Made by a program: the position numbers and the translations under genes. Below, in pieces: positions 7,654 to 16,812 of a stretch of 64,000 nucleotides of DNA (the stretch's first letter is position 1; each line of letters starts with the position of its first letter). Source of the stretch: Burkholderiaceae bacterium (GTDB lineage: Bacteria > Pseudomonadota > Gammaproteobacteria > Burkholderiales > Burkholderiaceae_C); NCBI GenBank assembly GCA_024235915.1, contig JACKLO010000016.1:91759-155758 (forward strand), written 5' to 3'. The notes beneath the pieces were generated by a model, which was not told the origin of the DNA, made no database searches, and worked only from the letters and a program-made list of their open reading frames with translations.

Positions 7654-8904
7654 ATGACGAAGCGACGCATGTGGCCCTGGGCAGTGCTGCTGGCGGCCGC
7701 GGCCGGCCTGGCCTGGTGGGCCAGCCGCCCCCCAGCGGTGCCGGCACTGCAGGTGGAAAGCGGGCCGCTGGTGCGCAGCCTGCAGTTCAGCGCCCGGGTG
7801 GCGGTGCAGTCCCGTGTGGACGTCGGCGCCACGCTCACGGGCCGTGTGGCAGCAGTGGCGGTGCGCGAGGGCGACGAGGTGGTGGCCGGCCAGCCGTTGC
7901 TGAGGCTGGAGGACGACGAGGCCCGCGCCGCCCTGGCCCAGGCCGACGCCCAGCGGGCCCAGGCTTTGGCGGCTCGCGACGGCGCCAGTGGTTCGCGCCT
8001 GCGCGCGGCCGAAGCCCAGCTGGCCCAGGCCGACGCCCAGCGTGTGGCCGCCCTGGCGGAACGCCAGCGAACGGCCGAGCTGGTGGCGCGTGGCTTCCTG
8101 AGCCCGGCGCGGGACGACGAAGCTGCGCGTGCCCTGGCCGTGGCCGAAGCCCAGGCCGCGGCTGCTCGTGCCCAGCGCGATGCCCTGGCCAGCCGGGGCA
8201 GCGAACGCGCGCAAGCCGACGCCGCGGTGGCGGCCGCGGATGCGGCCGTGGCTGCCGCCCGCGTGCGGCTGGCCCAGACCCTGGTGCGTGCGCCCACCGC
8301 CGCCCGCGTGCTGCAACGTGCCGTCGAGCCGGGACAGATCGTGCAGCCCGGCCGCGCGCTGCTGACGCTGGCGCTGGCCGGCCCGGTTGAACTGGAGGCC
8401 CAGGTGGATGAACGTTTCCTGGACGAACTGCGCGTAGGGCAGCCGGCCACCGTGGTCGCCGACGCCTTTCCGGGGCAGCCCTTCAGCGCGACGCTGCAGC
8501 GCATCGCCCCCCGCGTGGACGCCCAGCGCGGCGCGGTGGACCTGCACCTGCGGCCCGACGTCGCCCCAACCTTTCTGCGTGAAGACATGACCTTGACGGT
8601 GGCCGTGGTCACGGCACGCCGGGAGCGCGCCCTGGTGATGCCGCTGGCCGCACTGCGGGCGGGCGACGAAGCCTGGGTGGTGCGTGACGGGCACGTGCAA
8701 GCCCGCCCACTGAAGCTGGGCCTGCGGTCTGACGCCGGCGTCGAGGTGCTCGATGGCCTGGCCGAAGGCGACTGGGTGATGCTGGGGGACCAGCCGGTGC
8801 CCGGCCAGCGGGCGCGTGCGTTGGCGGCCACGCTGCCCGCCGCCGGCAGCAGTGGTGGCATGGGCGCCGCCGGTGCCGCCATGACCCAGGCCATGGGCCG
8901 CTAG
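7654..8904 (+). CDS. Periplasmic adaptor subunit (HlyD/MacA-like) of an ABC export system
   Basis: 416 residues. An N-terminal membrane anchor (about 6-23) is followed by a lipoyl/barrel-sandwich half (VGATLTGRVAAVAVREGDEVVAGQPLLRLED) and a long Ala/Gln/Arg-rich coiled-coil hairpin (about 90-205). The second lipoyl half (VRAPTAARVLQRAVEPGQIVQPG) and beta-barrel and membrane-proximal domains come next. This is the membrane-fusion-protein architecture. It starts an apparent three-gene operon with a MacB-like permease (15 bp downstream) and an ATPase, so it probably links that pump to an outer-membrane channel or extracts substrate from the periplasm. Substrate unknown. Confidence 0.9.
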   Translation: MTKRRMWPWAVLLAAAAGLAWWASRPPAVPALQVESGPLVRSLQFSARVAVQSRVDVGATLTGRVAAVAVREGDEVVAGQPLLRLEDDEARAALAQADAQRAQALAARDGASGSRLRAAEAQLAQADAQRVAALAERQRTAELVARGFLSPARDDEAARALAVAEAQAAAARAQRDALASRGSERAQADAAVAAADAAVAAARVRLAQTLVRAPTAARVLQRAVEPGQIVQPGRALLTLALAGPVELEAQVDERFLDELRVGQPATVVADAFPGQPFSATLQRIAPRVDAQRGAVDLHLRPDVAPTFLREDMTLTVAVVTARRERALVMPLAALRAGDEAWVVRDGHVQARPLKLGLRSDAGVEVLDGLAEGDWVMLGDQPVPGQRARALAATLPAAGSSGGMGAAGAAMTQAMGR

Positions 8905-8919
8905 GGGCGGGCCCGGAAG

Positions 8920-10127
8920 ATGCTGGCCTTCGAACGCCAGGTCGCGCTGCGTTTCCTGCGCGAGGGGCGCATGCAATCGCTGCTGATCGTGGTCGGCGTC
9001 GCCGCCGGGGTGGCGGTGGTCACATACATCTCCGCACTCATTGGCGGGCTGCAGGCCAGCACGCTGGAGAAGACGCTGGGGGCGCAGGCCCATGTGACCA
9101 TCCGCAGCCGGGACGACACGCCACGGCTGACGCCGGCTCCGGGCGCCATCGCGCTGGACCGCGTGCAGCCGCGCGAGCAGCGGCTGCGCTCGCTGGCCGG
9201 CTGGCCGGCGCTGATGGCCGACCTGGAGCGCCGCCCCGGCGTGGCCGCCGTCTCGCCGATGGTGTCCACCGCCGGCCTGGGCCTGCGCGGCACGGCCTCG
9301 GCTTCGGTGGCACTGGTCGGCGTCGATCTGGACCGCTACGACCGCATCGTGCGCCTGCGCGAGAAGGTGGTGGCCGGCACGGCGCGGCTGGCCCCTGGTG
9401 AAGCCATCCTCGGCCGGGAACTGGCCAGCGACCTGGCCTTGGGTGTGGGCGACCGGTTCACCATACGCACCGGCGACGTGGACACCGCGCTGCGCGTGAC
9501 GGCGCTGGTGGACCTGGGCGTGCGCGAGCTCAACCGACGCACCGTCTACCTGCCGCTGCGCAGCGCGCAAAGCCTGGCCGGCCTGCCCGGCGGCGCCACC
9601 AGCCTGGACCTGCGGCTGGACGACGTCTGGGCCGCCGACGCGCTGGCGGCGCGGCTGTCGGCCCAGCTGCCCTACGAGGTGGAGGGCTGGCAGCAAGCCA
9701 ACGCACAGCTGGTGTCGGCGCTGAACGCGCAGTCGGTGAGCACCGGCATCATCCGCGGCGTGGTCGGCATCGTGGTGGTGCTGGGCATCGCCAGCGTGCT
9801 GGTGGTGTCGGTGGTGCAGAAGCAGCGCGAGATCGGCATCCTGCGAGCGATGGGCGCCACCCGGGCACAGGTGCAGCGTGTGTTTCTGCTGCAAGGTGCC
9901 GTGGTGGGCGCCCTGGGCTCGGTGCTCGGCGTGGCGCTGGCCTGGGCGCTCATCTGGGCCTTCACACGCTGGGTCAAGGGCAGTGACGGGCTGCCGCTGT
10001 TCAACATTGGCCTGCCCCCGACCCTCGCGCTGCAGGTGGCCGCTGGCGCCACGCTGGCCGGGGTGCTGGCGGCCGTGGCGCCGGCCCGGCGCGCGGCGGG
10101 GCTGGACCCGGCCAAGGCGATCCGCCT

Positions 10128-10131
<4 letters not shown>
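8920..10131 (+). CDS. ABC transporter permease, MacB/LolC (FtsX) type
   Basis: 403 residues with the four-helix FtsX/MacB topology. The first transmembrane helix is near 17-42 (LLIVVGVAAGVAVVTYISALI), followed by a large periplasmic domain (about 50-270). Three C-terminal helices include GVVGIVVVLGIASVLVVSVV, and the conserved QKQREIGILRAMGATRAQVQRVFLLQG coupling segment is present in pieces. It sits between the adaptor and the ATPase genes, and its last codons overlap the GTG start of the ATPase. Such pumps use the ATPase cycle to drive periplasmic movements rather than classical transport across the inner membrane. Confidence 0.92.
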
Positions 10132-10844
<713 letters not shown>

Positions 10845-10866
10845 TCGGTTTCGGCAAGGGCAGCGA

Positions 10867-12690
10867 TCACGACGGGTCGCCGCCCGCCTGCTGCAAGCGC
10901 CACATGCGTGCGTACTGCCCGCCAGCGGCCAGCAGCTCATCGTGCGTGCCCGATTCCGCCACGCGGCCCTGGTGCAGCACCACGATGCGGTACGCATCCA
11001 CCACGGTGCTGAGCCGGTGGGCGATGACGAGCGTCGTGCGCCCGCGGGAGACCTGCCGCAGTTCCGCCTGGATGGCGCGCTCGTTGGCAGAATCCAGCGC
11101 CGAGGTGGCCTCGTCGAAAACCAGGATCGGCGGATCCTTCAGCAGCGTGCGTGCGATGGCCACGCGCTGCTTTTCGCCACCGCTGAGCTTCAGCCCACGC
11201 TCGCCCACCATTGTCTCGTAACCCTGCGGCGTGGCTGCGATGAAGTCGTGGATGTGGGCCGAGCGCGCAGCCGCGACCACCTCGTCGGGCGTGGCGCCGG
11301 GCCGGCCGTAGGCGATGTTGTAGCCCACGGTGTCGTTGAACAGCACGGTGTCCTGGGGCACGATGCCGATGGCCCGCCGCAGGCTTTCCTGCTGCACGGC
11401 GCGGAGATCCTGGCCATCGATGGTGATGCGCCCGCCGCTGACGTCGTAGAAGCGGTAGAGCAGCCGCGCCAGCGTGGACTTGCCGGCACCCGAGGCCCCC
11501 ACGACAGCCACCGTGCGGCCAGCCGGGATCTCGAAGCTCACGTCGTGCAGGATGGGGCGGCCGTTCGGCCCGCTGTCGTAGGCGAAGTTCACCGCTTCGA
11601 AACGCACCTTGCCGGTCTGCACCTGCAGTGTGGGTGCGCCCGGCACATCGGCCACCTCGCGTTCACGGTCGAGCAGACCGAACATCTTGTCCAGGTCGGT
11701 CAGGCTCTGCTTGATCTCGCGGTACAGCACGCCCAGGAAGTTGAGCGGGATGTAGAGCTGGATCATGAAGGCGTTGACCATCACCAGGTCGCCCAGCGAC
11801 ATGGTGCCGGCCACCACGCCCTGCGTGGCCCGCCACAGCATGGCCACCAGCGCCGTGGCGATGATCAGCTGCTGGCCGGTGTTGAGCGCACTCAGCGAGG
11901 CCTGGCTCTTCAGCGCCGCGCGGCGCAGGCGCTCCAGGCTCTCGTCGTAGCGCTTCGTCTCGAAGTCCTCGTTGCCGAAGTACTTCACCGTCTCGTAGTT
12001 CAGCAGCGCGTCGATGGACTTCTGGTGCGCCACCGCGTCGTACTCGTTCATCTGCCGGCGGAACTTGGTGCGCCACTCGGTCACGCTGACGGTGAATGTG
12101 ATGTAGACCACCAGCGCGACGCCGGTGATGCCGGCGAACGCGGGGCCGAACTGCCAGGCCAGGATGCCCAGCACCAGCGCCACCTCCACCAGCGTGGGCA
12201 GGATGCTGTAGAGCGAATACGAGATTAGCGAATGCACAGCACGCGTGCCGCGCTCGATGTCGCGCGACATGCCGCCGGTCTGGCGTTCGAGGTGGAAGCG
12301 CAGACTCAGTGCGTGCAGGTGGCGGAACACCTGCAGGCTGATCTGGCGTGCCGCGCCCTCGGTGGCCTTGGCGAAGATCAGTTCACGCAGCTCGGTGAAC
12401 AGCGTGGTCGACAGGCGCAGCGCACCGTAAGCCAGCAGCAGGCCCACCGGCACCACCAGAAATGCCGCCGGCTCGCCCGGTTTGATCGACAGGCCGTCCA
12501 CGAGCCGCTTCAGCAGCACCGGCACGCCGACGTTGGCCCCCTTGGCCGCCAGCATGAAGGCCAGCGCGATGCTGACGCGCCAGCGGTACTGCCACAGGTA
12601 GGGCAGCAGGCGCCGCAGCGTGGCGGCGTCGGAGCGCGGCGCGGCAGGTGCGTCCGCGGGCAGGGCCGGCAAGGCCGCTGAACGTCTCAT
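10867..12690 (-). CDS. Atm1/HMT1-type ABC exporter (membrane and ATPase fused)
   Basis: 607 residues. An exporter-type six-helix transmembrane domain (about 25-330) is fused to a nucleotide-binding domain (about 365-600). Motifs in order: Walker A VGASGAGKST, signature LSGGEKQR, Walker B ILVFDEATSALD and the switch IAHRLSTV. The membrane part carries NYETVKYFGNEDFE and the YIPLNFLG segment seen in ABCB6/7 and bacterial Atm1 homologues, which bind glutathione-type thiols. A role in exporting glutathione or metal-glutathione conjugates is therefore likely by family. The ATG at 12690 is preceded by GAGACCCC. It is divergent from the thioesterase gene. Confidence 0.93.
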   Translation of the reverse strand: MRRSAALPALPADAPAAPRSDAATLRRLLPYLWQYRWRVSIALAFMLAAKGANVGVPVLLKRLVDGLSIKPGEPAAFLVVPVGLLLAYGALRLSTTLFTELRELIFAKATEGAARQISLQVFRHLHALSLRFHLERQTGGMSRDIERGTRAVHSLISYSLYSILPTLVEVALVLGILAWQFGPAFAGITGVALVVYITFTVSVTEWRTKFRRQMNEYDAVAHQKSIDALLNYETVKYFGNEDFETKRYDESLERLRRAALKSQASLSALNTGQQLIIATALVAMLWRATQGVVAGTMSLGDLVMVNAFMIQLYIPLNFLGVLYREIKQSLTDLDKMFGLLDREREVADVPGAPTLQVQTGKVRFEAVNFAYDSGPNGRPILHDVSFEIPAGRTVAVVGASGAGKSTLARLLYRFYDVSGGRITIDGQDLRAVQQESLRRAIGIVPQDTVLFNDTVGYNIAYGRPGATPDEVVAAARSAHIHDFIAATPQGYETMVGERGLKLSGGEKQRVAIARTLLKDPPILVFDEATSALDSANERAIQAELRQVSRGRTTLVIAHRLSTVVDAYRIVVLHQGRVAESGTHDELLAAGGQYARMWRLQQAGGDPS

Positions 12691-12742
12691 GGGGTCTCGT
12701 GGAAAATCAAAGCGCGATTGCTGAACCGAGGACGATGCGCCG

Positions 12743-13177
12743 ATGACCACCGACCCCCGCCCCGCCGCCACCGAGCGCGTGCACCTGCAGCGGCCCGACA
12801 GTGTGCACGACGACGCCGAACTGGTGATGCGCGTGATGCCCATGCCCGCGGACAGCAACGCCAACGGCGACATCTTCGGCGGCTGGATCATGGCCCAGGT
12901 GGACATCGCCGGCGCAGTGCTGCCCTACCGCGTGGCGCGTGGACGCATCGCCACCGTGGCGGTCAACGAGTTCCTGTTCAAGCAGCCGGTGTCGGTGGGC
13001 GATCTGCTGAGCTTCTACGCCCGCGTGACGCGGGTGGGGCGGACGTCGGTCACCGTGAACGTCGAGGTCTGGGCTGAACGCAATCCCAACGCCTGGCAAG
13101 TGGTGAAGGTGACGGAGGCGACGCTGACCTACGTGGCGATCGACGAAAGCGGGCAGCCTCGGGCATTGCGGGACTGA
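12743..13177 (+). CDS. yciA: Acyl-CoA thioesterase, YciA-like hotdog protein
   Basis: 144 residues, a single hotdog domain. The family motif N-x-x-G-D-I-F-G-G-W-I-M-A-Q-V-D lies at about residues 38-53 and includes the catalytic aspartate region. It is followed by a PVSVGDLLSFYARVTRVGRTSV strand pattern. Such enzymes hydrolyse short to long acyl-CoAs in the cytoplasm. The gene is isolated; a small hairpin follows it before the convergent nucleotidyltransferase gene. Confidence 0.93.
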   Translation: MTTDPRPAATERVHLQRPDSVHDDAELVMRVMPMPADSNANGDIFGGWIMAQVDIAGAVLPYRVARGRIATVAVNEFLFKQPVSVGDLLSFYARVTRVGRTSVTVNVEVWAERNPNAWQVVKVTEATLTYVAIDESGQPRALRD

Positions 13178-13189
13178 GGCCCACGAAAT

Positions 13190-13206
13190 GGTCGGATCAC
13201 CCGACC
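13190..13206. terminator. Possible bidirectional hairpin between convergent genes
   Basis: A 6-bp GGTCGG/CCGACC stem with a five-base loop lies in the 39-bp gap between the convergent yciA and nucleotidyltransferase genes. There is no clear T-run on either side, so intrinsic termination is only a possibility. Confidence 0.3.
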
Positions 13207-13216
13207 GAGCGGCGTT

Positions 13217-14419
13217 TCAGTTCCCGTCCTGAGGCGGGCGTTGCTCGACCGCACCGCCAGCGACCACGGTGGCTTGCAGCGCCGCACGTGCGCGTGCGTC
13301 GCGACGGCTTGCAGCAGCCCGCATCCAGCCCTTTCGCAGCAGGTGCGGAAAAATCTGGAACCAGGGCATGCGCAGCCAGTGCGAACGCACGTACAGCGCC
13401 AGCCCCACGCAGCGCGTCTTGATCGACTCCCTGGTCTCGCCGTCACGCCGCCACCCTGGTGTGTGCGGCACCCGGGGTTGCACTGCGCTGTCCATCAGGT
13501 GGCACATCAACCAAGCCCCCACGGTGGACGTCAACATGGCTTGCCAGGTATCGCGCTGTGAACTCGGTGGCTGAAGCTCGAACAATCGTCCGAGTTGACG
13601 CACCACGTGCGCCATGGGCCGAGCCAGACCCAGCACCTGGGCACGGCTCGCCAGCCGCTGCCAGAACGCCATGGGGTCCTGTCCGGCAAAGTGCTGGATC
13701 AGGTCACTGATGTCGTACAAATCCCGCAAGGCGCCGTCGAAGTTGCCTTCCTGCATCAGATGGACGGCGCTGTGCAGCACCATGTCCACTGGGGCGAGCA
13801 CATGCAAGCCGGGTTCGGCAGGGAGCGGCTGAGCGTCCGCCAACAGCTGCGAACCATCCACGGGAAAGCGGGAGGTCGGTGGCGTGATCGTGTGGTGGAC
13901 GTCGAGTTGGCTGCCGCGCTGCACATGGCGCAGCGGTGGCAGTTCGTGCATCCAATCCCGGTAATACCGGTCGTCGTAGGCATCCAGCTTCTCGGGAATC
14001 CAACCACCTGCCATCAAGGAGCCTTCTGCGCTTGAAAGCTGTGAGCGCGCCACCATGATGTCCACGTCGGAAAACAATCTCCCGCGCGCAGGCGGCAGGT
14101 CCGCCAGGACATAGGCGCTGCCCTTGAGCAGGACCACGGGGCCTGGGATGTCTGACAAGGCCGCTGCCAGACGATTGGCTTCCCAACGCACGGTCTGCTG
14201 ACGCTGGTGCACCAGCCTGAGCACGCCGCGCAGTTGCATGCGGGGCCCTGGTGGTACGTCCTCGAGCCAATGGTGATCCTGCGCCTGACACGCCAGCCGC
14301 CCCAGGAGTCGGGTGGCCCTTGCCTGCGCCAGCGCTTGCTCCCAGGCCTCATCGGTCCAAGCCGGGCAGGACACGGCGGCCAGGCCCTGGATCAGCAGGC
14401 AGTGCTGGACCACGCGCAT
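13217..14419 (-). CDS. Nucleotidyltransferase family protein (NTP_transf_5-like) of an HPr-rel-A type operon
   Basis: 400 residues. The N-terminal third contains a nucleotidyltransferase-fold core: VVLLKGSAYVLADLPP near 95-110, then RLFSDVDIMV with the paired acidic residues at about 118-120. This matches the NTP_transf_5 type, whose members occur beside PqqD-like proteins and HprK-related kinases. The middle has an HHT motif and a PVDMVLHSAVHLMQEG helix. The C-terminal part is helical and basic. It is the last gene of a four-gene unit and starts three bases after the kinase stop. The transferred group and acceptor are unknown; modification of a protein or peptide is inferred from the neighbours. 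Confidence 0.82.
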   Translation of the reverse strand: MRVVQHCLLIQGLAAVSCPAWTDEAWEQALAQARATRLLGRLACQAQDHHWLEDVPPGPRMQLRGVLRLVHQRQQTVRWEANRLAAALSDIPGPVVLLKGSAYVLADLPPARGRLFSDVDIMVARSQLSSAEGSLMAGGWIPEKLDAYDDRYYRDWMHELPPLRHVQRGSQLDVHHTITPPTSRFPVDGSQLLADAQPLPAEPGLHVLAPVDMVLHSAVHLMQEGNFDGALRDLYDISDLIQHFAGQDPMAFWQRLASRAQVLGLARPMAHVVRQLGRLFELQPPSSQRDTWQAMLTSTVGAWLMCHLMDSAVQPRVPHTPGWRRDGETRESIKTRCVGLALYVRSHWLRMPWFQIFPHLLRKGWMRAAASRRDARARAALQATVVAGGAVEQRPPQDGN

Positions 14420-14422
14420 GCG

Positions 14423-15385
14423 CTAAACCGCCGCCAGGGCGTCGAAGACACGGACCGCGTCATCAAGTCGCCCGTACGCGAAATCCAGGCAGTCACAGCG
14501 ATCGATGAGTGCAGTCATCGCCCGAAAGCCATCCAAACCCAACTGCGGGCCATTGAAGCTGTTCTGCGCCAGATCCAGCACGGTTTCCGCCTTGTCCCGC
14601 GGGGTGAGTTCGGCTTGGGCGTCGGCCACCCAACGTGGAAAGACGATCCAAGCCGGAACCGCCGGCTCGTTCATTCGAGCGAGATGCTCGGCGGGCACCC
14701 GCATGTGCGCCACAGTGCCTTTGGTGGTGTCGTGCGTCGGATCGCAGAACACGGCCTCAGGGGCGAAGGCGCCGATGATGTCGATGGACCGGTTCTTCAG
14801 ACTGACCGGGCGTGCCACCGGCCACACACGGCTGGCATCCAGATCAATCACGGTGAGTTCGTCCGACAGCAGTCTCCAGCCCCGATGAAGCAGCGCAGCG
14901 CACAGCGTGCTCTTGCCCGAACCCGACGGCGCCGGCAGGATGACGGCCCGCCCTCCCCGTTCAAGAACGGCGGCGTGCGCGGTCAGATGGTCGAAACTGA
15001 GTGTGGTGGCGCAGAAGTTGAGGCCCCACTCCATCAGTGGAAATGCATGGCCCAGAGGCAGCGGCTCGAACAAGGGCTGACCGTCGAAATAGGCGAGCAC
15101 CTGCGGCTTCACCCAGCGCCTGAGGTTGGCTGGACGTTGAACGCTCAGGGTGAAATCGCAATAGGAGCCCGCGTCCAGCAGCGGATAGTCGGCGTACAAC
15201 AACGCCACGGCCCGGGAGATGGCCGGCACATCCGAGAGGAGCCGAAGACGATACAAACCCGTCTGCAGCGCCAAACCGCCAGACGCCAGTCGTGCACGGA
15301 TCCCGGCCTCGCCCAGGGTGGAGACCGTCAGCCCAAGACCGGCGTGATCCAGCCCAGCTTTTTCAATCGATCCAGCACTTCGCAT
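14423..15385 (-). CDS. HprK-related kinase A
   Basis: 320 residues. The C-terminal half (about 120-320) has an HPr kinase/phosphorylase-like P-loop domain: Walker A PSGSGKST at about 153-160, followed by RGWRLLSDELTVIDLD, whose Asp-Glu pair is at 175-176. The rest resembles the HprK-related kinase A group found with PqqD-like proteins; no HPr substrate gene is nearby. The start is uncertain. ATG 15385 overlaps the upstream gene by 58 bases, yet similarity to family N-termini seems to begin only near LTVSTLGEAG (about residue 19). A CTG that overlaps the upstream TGA could be the real start. Predicted role: ATP-dependent phosphorylation of an unknown protein or peptide. Confidence 0.85.
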   Translation of the reverse strand: MRSAGSIEKAGLDHAGLGLTVSTLGEAGIRARLASGGLALQTGLYRLRLLSDVPAISRAVALLYADYPLLDAGSYCDFTLSVQRPANLRRWVKPQVLAYFDGQPLFEPLPLGHAFPLMEWGLNFCATTLSFDHLTAHAAVLERGGRAVILPAPSGSGKSTLCAALLHRGWRLLSDELTVIDLDASRVWPVARPVSLKNRSIDIIGAFAPEAVFCDPTHDTTKGTVAHMRVPAEHLARMNEPAVPAWIVFPRWVADAQAELTPRDKAETVLDLAQNSFNGPQLGLDGFRAMTALIDRCDCLDFAYGRLDDAVRVFDALAAV

Positions 15386-15651
15386 ACGGCCACCGACAAC
15401 GTGTGATTGTCGGTGAGCTCAAGGTCACCAGCGAGCGTGGCCACCAGCGCCTCGCGTGAGGTTTCACCGCCCTCGATGCAAGCCATCACCGCAGCGGCCA
15501 AGGGATCGAACAAGTGGGTTTCGCCCGAGATCGCCTCGAATGCAACTGAGGCTTCACCCCAATCCCGCCAGTGCAGTTGGACGGTGGGATTGACCCGCCA
15601 TCGCTGAAGCCCAAGCAAGCGACCTGAAGCCGCTGGATCCACGCCCACCAA
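15328..15651 (-). CDS. PqqD-like protein (HPr-rel-A system peptide chaperone)
   Basis: About 107 residues from a TTG at 15651; a GTG one codon later at 15648 is equally possible. The PqqD fold is indicated by a WRDWGEASVAFEAISGETHLFDPLAA stretch followed by a helical EALVATLAG and a C-terminal VCEVLDRLKKLGWI winged-helix end. PqqD-type domains bind peptide substrates and present them to modifying enzymes, as in PQQ and other RiPP pathways. It sits immediately after the stop codon of the Cys-rich Tat protein gene and upstream of the kinase, so a bridging role between them is plausible. This is inference from family and order. Confidence 0.84.
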   Translation of the reverse strand: MVGVDPAASGRLLGLQRWRVNPTVQLHWRDWGEASVAFEAISGETHLFDPLAAAVMACIEGGETSREALVATLAGDLELTDNHTLSVAVCEVLDRLKKLGWITPVLG

Positions 15652-16380
15652 TCAGGACATCCGATCTTCCTGGCAGTTTGTGAAGAACTGCTTCGCCTTC
15701 TCGCGCTTGCTGTAGTCCCAACCGTTCTCGTAGTTGTGCATCTCAACGATCGATTTGCAGTCGTATGAGAAGTCAGTGACCTTGGTGGCATTCAGACAAG
15801 CTGTGATCCACGTGCAATGTTCCGAGGAACCGTCCAGGTCACGCATGTGCTTGCCGATGGACCACTCGTTCTTGTCGTACGAGTTGTCATTGCAGCCGCT
15901 GTTCGTGGTTTGCCCGATGAGCTTCTTGTATGAGTCCGTGGAATAGCACTTGACGGTGCCGCTTCGACCACCGTAACAATAGGCTCCTCCAGAATCCTTC
16001 TTCCAGCGGGTACCGTCGTTGTAGACAGGCTTGCAGGTACCGTCGCTCTTGGTCTCGCACTTGTAGTAGGAGCGGTGGTAGCTGTCGCACTCGACCGTAT
16101 CTTGGGCGCGCGCCGATGTAATCGCTGACTGCATGCCAGAAACCGAATTCCGGACCCACTTCTTCTTGCCGTCGTGAGTGACCGGATCGGTCTTGTTGTA
16201 GCACTTCTTGCGGCCCTCGCTACCACCAGCCAAGGCTGACAACGGCGCGCCGGCACCCACTGCCGCCGCCCCGGCCGTCAGGCCGCGCAGCAGTTGGCGA
16301 CGGCGCTCGATCGATGCCGTCGAGACAGACGACGGCTCGGGCATGGCATCTGGGTTGGGGGCCGGGCGTTCGGTACTCAT
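15652..16380 (-). CDS. Small Tat-exported cysteine-rich protein, candidate substrate of the HPr-rel-A operon
   Basis: 242 residues, not recognised as a known family. Residues 26-51 form a twin-arginine type signal: ERRRQLLRGL, then an Ala/Gly-rich hydrophobic stretch ending LSALA. The mature part is strikingly hydrophilic, rich in Lys, Tyr, Asn, Asp, Ser and Gly, with eleven cysteines at about 60, 98, 108, 116, 135, 145, 163, 189, 195, 208 and 236 and none in the leader. Base composition is clearly lower in GC than the neighbours. The frame extends upstream of ATG 16380, but that ATG gives a sensible leader with AAGG upstream. It is the first gene of the unit with the PqqD-like protein, kinase and nucleotidyltransferase. 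Confidence 0.78.
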   Translation of the reverse strand: MSTERPAPNPDAMPEPSSVSTASIERRRQLLRGLTAGAAAVGAGAPLSALAGGSEGRKKCYNKTDPVTHDGKKKWVRNSVSGMQSAITSARAQDTVECDSYHRSYYKCETKSDGTCKPVYNDGTRWKKDSGGAYCYGGRSGTVKCYSTDSYKKLIGQTTNSGCNDNSYDKNEWSIGKHMRDLDGSSEHCTWITACLNATKVTDFSYDCKSIVEMHNYENGWDYSKREKAKQFFTNCQEDRMS

Positions 16381-16812
16381 GCGGATGACCTTGCTCAATG
16401 CGGACTGCCGGCAGCCACGTTGGGCGACGTGCTCCGGGGGAAACTTGCACTGGCAAAAGCATAAACCTTGCCGGACGCCTGATGCAAACCAGAAACGCCA
16501 TATCCGACAGGGACTTACTGGAAAATCACACACCAATGATGCCGGCGGCGGCCCAGCTTTCCATGCACCTGCCAAAAATTCCGACACCCGCATTCACAGG
16601 TGCTGTGCGAGGCTTCCAGAGGCCTCCGGTCGAAGCGATGCAGTGAAGACGGTGGGCGTGGCGCCGCCACTCGTTCGTGTTCCAACCAGCAGAGCCCTCC
16701 GCCGCCCCGAATCCTTGGCCCACATCCTGCCCCGCCTGACAGCACGTGCGAGGCATGGCCGCATCAGGAACTTACCTGGGCAGCCCGGCCAAGCGGCCGC
16801 ACGGAAAGTACG
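16381..16812. other. Intergenic region without a supported gene
   Basis: These 432 bases lie between the SGNH hydrolase gene stop and the Cys-rich protein start. Open frames here (for example 82 codons on the plus strand at 16398) lack family features and plausible starts. The region is slightly less GC-rich than average and should hold the promoter of the HPr-rel-A type operon. I see no RNA gene or repeat in it. Confidence 0.5.
16458..16487 (-). promoter_or_regulatory. Possible sigma-70 promoter for the Cys-rich protein operon
   Basis: On the minus strand TTGCAT (16482-16487) and TATGCT (16458-16463) are separated by 18 bases and would start a transcript about 70 bases before ATG 16380. Both boxes are imperfect, so this is a weak candidate. 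Confidence 0.3.

Noticed and set aside
5913..8894. A single 993-codon open frame on the minus strand
   Set aside because: Only its last 245 codons match a family (ABC ATPase). The rest is the antisense of the adaptor gene and an out-of-frame reading of the LysR gene, open because of high GC.
16398..16646. An 82-codon open frame in the gap upstream of the Cys-rich protein
   Set aside because: No ribosome site, no family features and composition not typical of coding sequence.
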